Shown piece by piece: positions 8,091-14,171 of a stretch of 14,171 bases of DNA. A model generated the notes under the pieces. The model worked only from the letters and a program-made list of their open reading frames with translations, made no database searches and was not told where the DNA came from. The translations under genes and the position numbers were made by a program. Each line of letters opens with the position of its first letter. The first letter of the stretch is position 1. Source of the DNA: Heterostelium multicystogenum (taxonomy: Eukaryota; Evosea; Eumycetozoa; Acytosteliales; Acytosteliaceae); contig RCNN01000133.1 of assembly GCA_003667245.1 (NCBI GenBank), positions 1-14,171 of the forward strand, read 5' to 3'.

Positions 8091-8432
8091 GTGAAAGAAC
8101 TGCAACTTACCGACCTGGATATCGACCAGCAATTATTGGGGCTTCGCGGCACGTCCCTGGTGGTGTTTACCGGTGACGGCTGCTCGCGTTGCCGCTTCCT
8201 GCACCAGCAACTGCCGGGTTGGGACTTGCCGGTGGACCGGGTGTGCTGGGTGGATGCGGGTCACAATGGCGGGGCAGTGGAGCGCTACGAGATCTTTCAT
8301 CTGCCGGCGTTGTTTGTGGTGTGCGACGGGAAATTCCATGGAATATTAGCGTCACTGACGCGTCTGACCGCCAGCGACCTGACTCAAGGTGTGCAGCAGG
8401 CGCTCAAACGAATACCAGAGGAGTTGCCATGA
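8091..8432 (+). CDS. thioredoxin-fold protein with CSRC motif
   Basis: A 113-residue cytoplasmic protein with a thioredoxin-like pattern: TSLVVFTGDGCSRCRFLHQQ contains a CxxC pair (Cys31-Ser-Arg-Cys34 from the GTG start), followed by VDRVCWVDAGHNGG, the probable cis-proline stretch YEIFHLPALFVV, and DGKFHGIL. It is likely a dithiol reductase or thiol-binding protein; no substrate is evident. I chose GTG 8091 because the first 17 residues from the in-frame ATG at 8040 (MHTDSEHRPVDGGGSSI) look unconserved and would overlap the start of the divergent PilZ-like gene. However, 8040 has a GAGGAAAG site 12 bases away, so it is a real alternative. The stop overlaps the next start as ATGA, so it is translationally coupled to the PanE-like gene. 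Confidence 0.75.
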   Translation: MKELQLTDLDIDQQLLGLRGTSLVVFTGDGCSRCRFLHQQLPGWDLPVDRVCWVDAGHNGGAVERYEIFHLPALFVVCDGKFHGILASLTRLTASDLTQGVQQALKRIPEELP

Positions 8433-9391
8433 CCGAAGTAACAAAACAGTCGCCACGGATCGGGATCATCGGCACCGGGGCCATTGGTGGCTACTACGGT
8501 GTGATGCTCGCGCGCGCCGGCTTCGATGTGCATTTCCTGCTGCGCAGCGAGTACGCGGCGGTCAGCGAGCGCGGCCTGCAACTCAACAGCACGATCCACG
8601 GAACCGTGCACCTTCACCCGGTACAGGCTTATGCCGCGCCGCCGACATGCCGCCGTGCGACTGGCTGCTGGTGGGCACCAAATCGACCGGGAATGTCGAG
8701 CTGGCCCCGACCATCGCTCAGGTTGCCGCCCCGGACGCCAGGATAATCCTGTTGCAAAATGGCCTCGACGTAGAGGACAGCCTGCGTGAACACCTGCCGC
8801 CGTCGCTGCACCTGCTGGGTGGCTTGTGCTACATCGGCGTGCACCGTTCCGGTCCCGGGATTCGTCGAGCATCAGGCGCTGGGCCGGGTCAACCTGGGTT
8901 ACCACAGTGGCCCCGCGGCCAACGATGACAGCGGTCGGCAAGCCATCGTCGAAGAAGGCGCCGCGCTGTTTCACCAGGCCGGTATCGATTCCCAGGCCAT
9001 GGCCAATGTGCACCAGGCGCGCTGGCATAAACTGGTGTGGAACGTGCCTTACAACGGCCTCTCGGTATTGTTCGGCACGGGCACCACGGCGATGATGGCG
9101 GATGAGTCCAGCCGCGAACTGATCCAGGCGCTGATGGCCGAAGTGGTGCAGGGCGCCCACGCCTGCGGGCATGAGATTCCCGCCAGTTACGCCGGGCAGA
9201 TGTTCACCATGACCGAGAGCATGGATGACTACTTGCCCAGCATGTATCACGATTACGTGCACAAGCGCCCGCTGGAACTGGCGGCGATCTACGCGCGCCC
9301 CTTGGCCGCGGCCAACGCGGCGGGTTGTGAATTGCCACGCATGCAGGCGCTGTATCAGGCCTTGAGTTTTATGGATCGGCATAACCGCTGA
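8429..9391 (+). CDS. PanE-like 2-dehydropantoate 2-reductase, two compensating frameshifts
   Basis: NADPH-dependent ketopantoate reductase family, pantothenate/CoA pathway. The Rossmann motif IGIIGTGAIGGYYG lies at residues 11-24. The catalytic helix ARWHKLVWNVPYNGLSVL has the expected Lys and Asn, and the C-terminal segment LELAAIYARPLAAAN carries the conserved Glu. Residues of about 70-142 lie in a different frame: one base is missing near 8640 (TATGCCGCG-CCGCC) and one is extra near 8853-8858 (GGTCCCGGGATTC). The net change is zero and the protein is 320 residues, normal for the family. The start is fixed by AGAGGAG six bases upstream and the ATGA overlap. Pseudomonas has more than one panE-like gene, so this may be a paralogue acting on another 2-oxo acid. 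Confidence 0.87.
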
Positions 9392-9404
9392 TTGGGGGAA
9401 CACC

Positions 9405-10322
9405 ATGGCGAAGGGATTGGGCGACAAACTGGTGCTGGCGATTTCCTCGCGAGCGCTGTTCGACCTGAGCGAGAGCCACAAGGTCTACCTGGCCCAAGGC
9501 GTCGAGGCGTACCGCAAGTACCAGATCGACCACGAGGAAGAAACCCTCGAGCCCGGTGACGCCTTCCCGCTGGTGAAGAAACTCCTGAGCCTCAACGCCA
9601 GCCTCGGCCGCGCCCGGGTCGAGGTGGTGCTGGTGTCGCGCAACAGTGCCGACACCGGCTTGCGTGTATTCAATTCGATCCAGCATTACGGGCTCGACAT
9701 CTCCCGCGCGGCGTTTGTCGGCGGGCGCAGCCCTTATCCTTATCTGGCGGCGTTTGGCTGCCACCTGTTTCTGTCCACCCATGCCGAGGATGTGCGCAGC
9801 GCCCTGGATGCCGGGTTTGCCGCAGCGACGATTCTGTCGGGCGGCGCAGGTCGGGCCTCCAGTGCTGAATTGCGGATCGCCTTCGATGGCGACGCGGTGC
9901 TGTTTTCCGACGAGTCCGAGCGCGTTTATCAGTCGGGCGGCCTTGAAGCCTTCCAGGCCAGCGAGCGCGAATCCGCCCGCGAACCGTTGCGCGGCGGCCC
10001 ATTCAAGGGCTTCCTGGCGGCACTCAACCTGTTGCAGCGCGAGTTCCCCGACGAGTCCTGCCCCATCCGCACTGCGCTGGTGACCGCCCGTTCGGCGCCT
10101 TCCCACGAGCGGGTGATTCGCACGCTGCGCGAGTGGGATATCCGTCTCGACGAGTCGCTGTTTCTTGGTGGCCTGGAGAAGTCGGCGTTCCTCGAAGCCT
10201 TCGCCGCCGATGTGTTTTTCGATGACCAGGAAGGGCATTGCGAGAAGGCCCGGGAGTTCGTGGCCACCGGTCACGTCCCCCATGGCATCAGTAACGAGTT
10301 GAAAATTCAGACCGAGGGCTGA
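9405..10322 (+). CDS. 5'-nucleotidase, cytosolic cN-I (NT5C1)-like
   Basis: Intact 305-residue protein of the family that includes mammalian cytosolic 5'-nucleotidase I, a HAD-fold AMP phosphohydrolase. Family-specific stretches are LVLAISSRALFDLSESHKVY, GVEAYRKYQIDHEEETLEPG, AFPLVKKLLSLN, VSRNSADTGLRVFNSIQHYG, SPYPYLAAFGCHLFLS, the acidic IAFDGDAVLFSDESE, and FFDDQEGH near the end (probable Mg site). GGGGGA (9394-9399) lies five bases before the ATG. It follows the PanE-like gene by 13 bases and is almost certainly in the same operon. The substrate, most likely AMP or another purine monophosphate, is inferred from the family. No signal peptide, so cytoplasmic. Confidence 0.85.
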   Translation: MAKGLGDKLVLAISSRALFDLSESHKVYLAQGVEAYRKYQIDHEEETLEPGDAFPLVKKLLSLNASLGRARVEVVLVSRNSADTGLRVFNSIQHYGLDISRAAFVGGRSPYPYLAAFGCHLFLSTHAEDVRSALDAGFAAATILSGGAGRASSAELRIAFDGDAVLFSDESERVYQSGGLEAFQASERESAREPLRGGPFKGFLAALNLLQREFPDESCPIRTALVTARSAPSHERVIRTLREWDIRLDESLFLGGLEKSAFLEAFAADVFFDDQEGHCEKAREFVATGHVPHGISNELKIQTEG

Positions 10323-10385
10323 GCACTGCCAAAGGCGCTGCTAAGCTGAATCAATCCCCGCCATCCTGGCTGCCCAGGAGGTTCT

Positions 10386-10886
10386 ATGATTCGTTCGATG
10401 CTGTACGCCACTGACCTCGGTCTGTATGCCCCCTATGTGATGCAACATGCCCTGGCGCTGGCGCGAACGTTCAAGGCTGATCTGTATGTGATTCACGTGG
10501 TCGAGCCCATCGGGCTGTTCGCCGAATCGGTGTTGCAGAGCTACCTTGATGAGAAGGCCTTGAGTGAATGGCAAAGCCAGGGCCTGACGACGGTGATGGC
10601 GACCATCGAACAACGGGTGCTCGACAGTTTTCGCGAGGAGCTGGGGGACGGGGAGCAGGACCTCAAGTTGATCCGTTCGGTGCGGGTGATCCAGGGTGAT
10701 CCTTGTGAAGTGATTCTCGACCAGTCGCAGAAACTCTCTGTGGATTTGTTGATCGTAGGTAGTCACAGCCAGGCGGTCGGGGTGGCAACACCTCTGGGGA
10801 GAACCGCCGCACGGGTGCTGCAGCTGTCCCAGGTGCCGGTGTACCTGGTGCCGCTGTTGCAGCGTCGACGCAGTGACGACGTGTGA
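10386..10886 (+). CDS. universal stress protein (UspA family)
   Basis: Intact 166-residue protein, one Usp domain. It opens MIRSMLYATDLGLYAPYVMQ, the usual beta-strand and Asp; YVIHVVEP follows near residue 35. The C-terminal half has VIQGDPCEVILDQSQKLSVD, LLIVGSHSQAVG and GRTAARVLQLSQVPVYLV, the region of the ATP-binding motif. The Gx2Gx9G(S/T) pattern is degenerate (GSHSQ, GRTAA), so nucleotide binding is uncertain. A perfect AGGAGG (10376-10381) lies four bases before the ATG. It is 63 bases after the nucleotidase gene on the same strand and may be co-transcribed or have its own promoter. These proteins typically respond to starvation or oxidative stress (family knowledge). Confidence 0.88.
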   Translation: MIRSMLYATDLGLYAPYVMQHALALARTFKADLYVIHVVEPIGLFAESVLQSYLDEKALSEWQSQGLTTVMATIEQRVLDSFREELGDGEQDLKLIRSVRVIQGDPCEVILDQSQKLSVDLLIVGSHSQAVGVATPLGRTAARVLQLSQVPVYLVPLLQRRRSDDV

Positions 10887-10910
10887 TTGGTAGAAAACGA
10901 TAAAAAGTTC

Positions 10911-10947
10911 TAGATTTTATCCGTCTAACCTTTAATATAGTTATATA
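10911..10947 (+). promoter_or_regulatory. AT-rich candidate promoter region of cysB
   Basis: The 105-base gap before cysB contains an AT-rich block with two overlapping -10-like boxes, TATAGT (10936-10941) and TATATA (10942-10947). No strong -35 is seen. In enterics CysB represses its own gene; I cannot place an operator here. The cysB start has a GAGGG site nine bases... upstream region (10980-10985) serving as ribosome-binding site. Confidence 0.4.
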
Positions 10948-10982
10948 CCGTCGCTGATACCCGTGGCGTCTATCCGCTTTGA

Positions 10983-11969
<987 letters not shown>

Positions 11970-11974
11970 TCGGC

Positions 11975-12457
11975 TTACTTCACCTCGGTAACAGCAAACT
12001 GTTGCCGAGCGCCCCCCACCAGAATCTCCACCTCATCCCCTTCGAACTTGCCCAACAGGCTTTTGCCCAAGGGCGAGCGTGGGGTGATGACGGTCACCGG
12101 TTGCCCACCACATCGACCTTCAAGCCTGCGCCGTCCGGCGCCAGGAATAGCCACTGCTGGCGATCGTTTTTCATCTGCCAACCCCAGTAATGCGCCCACT
12201 TCGATGCCGCGCTGGTCATCGTAGGCCCGCAGTTGCATGTTCTGGCAGAGCGTCAGCGCCTGCCGGATCTCCTCGACGCGTCGGGCCTGGCCGGCTGCCA
12301 GGTAAGAAGCCTCCAGGCCCAGGGTGTCGTACTTGTTCTCGGCGATGTTTTCTTCGTGGGTCGCGGTTTCGTACGCGGTTTGCGCAGCGCGCTGGGCGAT
12401 ATCGAGATCGACCGCGAGTTTGTCCAAAACCAACTGGTGAATGGCGTGTTTATTCAT
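11975..12457 (-). CDS. GreA/GreB-family transcription factor, two compensating frameshifts
   Basis: Two-domain Gre-like protein that should enter the RNA polymerase secondary channel. The N-terminal coiled coil is MNKHAIHQLVLDKLAVDLDI to LCQNMQLRAYD; its tip THEENIAENKYDTLGLEAS keeps the acidic residues and E-N-x-Y-D pattern of Gre tips. The C-terminal FKBP-like domain has VTVITPRSPLGKSLLGKFEG and DEVEILVGG, close to GreA's SPLARALIGKEEGDE. Between them, about 20 residues are in a wrong frame: an extra A in GAAAAAC near 12165 and a missing base near 12107. The net change is zero and the protein is 160 residues. It overlaps the upstream membrane-protein gene by eight bases (ATGAATAA), so the two form an operon. 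It may stimulate transcript cleavage or act like Rnk; the sequence does not decide. Confidence 0.8.
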   Translation of the reverse strand: MNKHAIHQLVLDKLAVDLDIAQRAAQTAYETATHEENIAENKYDTLGLEASYLAAGQARRVEEIRQALTLCQNMQLRAYDDQRGIEVGALLGLADEKRSPAVAIPGAGRRRLEGRCGGQPVTVITPRSPLGKSLLGKFEGDEVEILVGGARQQFAVTEVK

Positions 12458-12843
12458 GGGCGGCTTTCGTGATCAATCGCAAAATTGCAGGACGTTGGCC
12501 CGGCTCTTGTCGTTTGGGGGCGTTCTGGTCCTGTTGCAGCCAGAACTGGCATTTGGGGTTGGACAGGTTACGCGGGTTGTTGCGGGCCTGGTCCAGGGTT
12601 TGCTGTTGCTCCTGCTTGCGCAGGTTCTCCTGGTACTGCTCGAACATCCGGTTCGGCGGCTCCGGTGCAACCACCTCTGGCTTGCCCAGTTGCTGCACCA
12701 CTCGGGCCACCGGCGCCACGGTTTGCTCGGGCAGGTAGCGGGAAGCCAGCCAAACGCTCAGCACAATGGCGATAAACCCCAGCCACAGGCCGAAGGCCAC
12801 GGCGATACTGAGTTTTGAACAGCGAGAACGAACGATCAGACAT
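12450..12843 (-). CDS. hypothetical one-pass inner-membrane protein, one frameshift
   Basis: Unknown function. It starts MSDRSFSLFK, then one membrane helix (LSIAVAFGLWLGFIAIVLSV, residues about 11-31), then a soluble region with VVQQLGKPEVVAPEPPNRMF and a charged, Gln-rich helical stretch (QYQENLRKQEQQQTLDQ). It ends in CQFWLQQDQNAPKRQ and ITKAAHE. An extra A in AAAAC near 12815 splits it; undoing this gives 130 residues. A perfect AGGAGG site lies about six bases before the ATG at 12843, which fixes the start. It overlaps the Gre-like gene by eight bases and is divergent from earP. The topology is probably N-in with the Gln-rich part in the periplasm (inference). Confidence 0.72.
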
Positions 12844-12975
12844 GGTGGCCTCCTGGCAGGCACGTGCGGCATGGCGCCGATTGTCCCCACAGCCGCGCGC
12901 AGAATAATCGCGATCAACCTTCTGTATCGAGGCATTTATACGGACAAATCGAGCCTTTGAGCGTTGGAGCCCGGA
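12844..12975. promoter_or_regulatory. divergent intergenic region between the membrane-protein gene and earP
   Basis: 132 bases that must hold promoters for both directions. A weak -10-like TTATAC (12936-12941) faces earP with no good -35. No terminator or repeat is seen. The earP ribosome-binding site GGAG lies just before its ATG. Confidence 0.3.
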
Positions 12976-14111
12976 ATGAAAGCCCGCTGGGATATTTTTT
13001 GCAGCGTCGTCGATAAACTACGGCGACATCGGCGTGACCTGGCGCCTGGCCCGGCAATTGGTGGCGGAACAAGGGTGTGCGGTGCGCTTGTGGGTCGATG
13101 ACCTGCGGGGCGTTCGAACGCATGTGCCCCGAGATTGATGTGCAGGTGCACCAGCAATGGCAAGAGGGCGTCGACGTGCGCTACTGGCCCTCCGACTGGC
13201 CGGCGACCGACGCGGCAGACGTGGTGATCGCTGCGTTCGCCTGTCAATTGCCGCCTGACTACATGGAGGCGATGGCCGCACGCGACCGCACGCCGCTGTG
13301 GATGAACCTGGATTACCTGAGCGCCGAAGACTGGGTGGTCGGCTGCCACGGTTTGCCCTCGGTGAAATTCAAGGGCGTGCAAAAGTACTTCTTTCTTTCC
13401 CGGATTCCGTCCCGGCACCGGCGGCTTATTGCGTGAGGCGGGCTGCTGGAACAGCGCGATGCCTTCCAGCAAGACGCCGCCGCCCGGCAGCAGTTTCTGC
13501 AGGCGCTTGGGGTTTTCCCGGTGGACGGTGCGCGGATGATGTCGTTGTTCGCCTATGAAAACGCCGGGCTGGCCAGTTGGCTCGACGTGCTGGCGGCCGA
13601 TGGGCGCGCCACTCATCTGCTGGTGCCGGAAGGGCGGATCCTCGGAGATGTGCAGGGCTGGCTGGGGGTCGAGTCATTGGAAGTAGGTGATGTGCACCGG
13701 CGCGACGGGTTTGACCGTGCAAGTGCTGCCGTTTGTGCGCCAGGAGCAATACGACCGGCTGTTGTGGTGCTGTGACTTCAACGCCGTGCGCGGCGAAGAC
13801 TCGTTCGTGCGGGCGCAATGGGCCGGGCGGCCACTGTTGTGGCATATCTATCGCCAGGACGAAGACATTCACCTGGACAAGCTCGATGCGTTCCTTGAGC
13901 TGTATACCGAAGGTCTGTCTCCGGCTGCGAAAGTCGCGTTGGTCGGCCTTTGCAGGCCTGGAACGCTGATGGCGATATGGCACTTTGCTGGAAAATGCTG
14001 CTGGAACACTGGCCGGAAGTGACCGCGAACGCCGAGAAATGGGCTCTGGAACAAGGCTCGCGGACCGATCTTGCGACGGCGCTGGTACAGTTTTATGTAA
14101 ATTGGATATGA
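12976..14111 (+). CDS. earP: EarP, EF-P arginine rhamnosyltransferase, six frameshifts
   Basis: GT-B glycosyltransferase (DUF2331, GT104) that transfers rhamnose from TDP-L-rhamnose to Arg32 of EF-P, activating it to relieve polyproline stalling. It starts MKARWDIFCSVVDNYGDIGV; Asp13 and Asp17, both catalytically important in P. putida EarP, fall at the correct positions. WMNLDYLSAEDW and SVKFKGVQKYFF follow. The C-terminal sugar-nucleotide site has NAVRGEDSFVRAQWAGRP, with the conserved Glu of GEDS (Glu273 in P. putida), and LLWHIYRQDEDIHLDKLDAF. Six one-base indels (extra near 13013, 13107, 13394 and 13712; missing near 13443 and 13951) net to plus two. Undoing them gives exactly 377 residues, the known length. 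The immediate downstream neighbour is efp, its substrate. Confidence 0.96.
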
Positions 14112-14112
14112 T
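14107..14112 (+). promoter_or_regulatory. candidate -10 box (TATGAT) for efp
   Basis: TATGAT differs from TATAAT at one base and overlaps the earP stop codon; GGTACA at 14084-14089 is a weak -35 at 17 bases. This would give efp its own promoter within 50 bases. Pattern only. Confidence 0.3.
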
Positions 14113-14160
14113 ACGCGACCTTGATTTTTGTAAATCCCATCCAAATTTCGGATATTCGCA

Positions 14161-14171
14161 ATGAAAACTGG
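14161..14171 (+). CDS. efp: elongation factor P, first 11 bases only
   Basis: The window ends in ATGAAAACTGG, coding MKT and the start of Gly, as at the beginning of Pseudomonas EF-P. EF-P binds the ribosome between P and E sites and rescues polyproline stalls. The identification rests mainly on context: efp directly follows earP in pseudomonads. Too little is present for independent proof. Confidence 0.7.

Noticed and set aside
8068..8092. TTGACG / TATAGT promoter for the thioredoxin-like gene
   Set aside because: The spacing is only 13 bases, too short for a sigma-70 promoter.
8640..8858. Programmed frameshifting in the PanE-like gene
   Set aside because: Two opposite shifts in one gene, without a slippery heptamer or downstream structure, in a window full of similar indels; error is simpler.
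8384..9481. Minus-strand open frame (365 codons) opposite the PanE-like gene
   Set aside because: High-GC antisense frame; the plus strand carries clear catalytic motifs.
9369..10283. Minus-strand open frame (304 codons) opposite the 5'-nucleotidase gene
   Set aside because: Shadow frame of an intact, recognised gene.

Overview
The window looks like a stretch of a Pseudomonas chromosome, most likely from the P. fluorescens/putida side of the genus. The basis is high GC, high-GC codon use, the 83-residue lipoprotein OprI, the earP-efp pair and the familiar oprI / small GNAT / DAHP synthase neighbourhood. I see no prophage, IS element, CRISPR array, tRNA or rRNA. Most genes are housekeeping.

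Layout. Positions 1-2975 (minus) hold an ABC exporter operon: the ATPase YbbA followed by the FtsX-type permease YbbP, which runs off the left edge. Divergent from it is tesA (2986-3593, plus), then a small cysteine-containing hypothetical gene (3650-3944) and a LysM / YkuD L,D-transpeptidase gene (4017-4991). Convergent with the transpeptidase is oprI (5121-5372, minus), the Lpp-like lipoprotein. After a roughly 600-base non-coding stretch come a small GNAT gene (5999-6280, plus), a shared bidirectional terminator, and the DAHP synthase gene (6396-7470, minus). A PilZ-like gene (7604-8041, minus) is back to back with a plus-strand run: a thioredoxin-like protein, a PanE-like reductase, a cytosolic 5'-nucleotidase I-like enzyme, a universal stress protein and cysB (to 11969). 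Then come a minus-strand pair (a GreA/GreB-like factor and a one-pass membrane protein, 11975-12843) and earP (12976-14111, plus). The first 11 bases of efp lie at the right edge.

How the genes relate. YbbA-YbbP and TesA are a conserved envelope set. The L,D-transpeptidase lies beside the lipoprotein it could attach to peptidoglycan. EarP rhamnosylates EF-P, which relieves ribosome stalling at polyproline. DAHP synthase opens the shikimate pathway. CysB controls sulfur assimilation.

The dominant oddity is technical. Ten genes, most of them highly conserved, are broken by single-base insertions or deletions, mostly in short homopolymers. Undoing the counted indels gives the length expected for each family (for example CysB 324 aa, EarP 377 aa, DAHP synthase 358 aa, TesA 201 aa). 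I read these as consensus errors, not real pseudogenes. Such genes are therefore given full spans as CDS, with the breaks described. I found no convincing undescribed biological system; the more interesting leads are neighbourhoods (transpeptidase with OprI, the Gre-like factor with a membrane protein, and the thioredoxin / PanE / nucleotidase operon).
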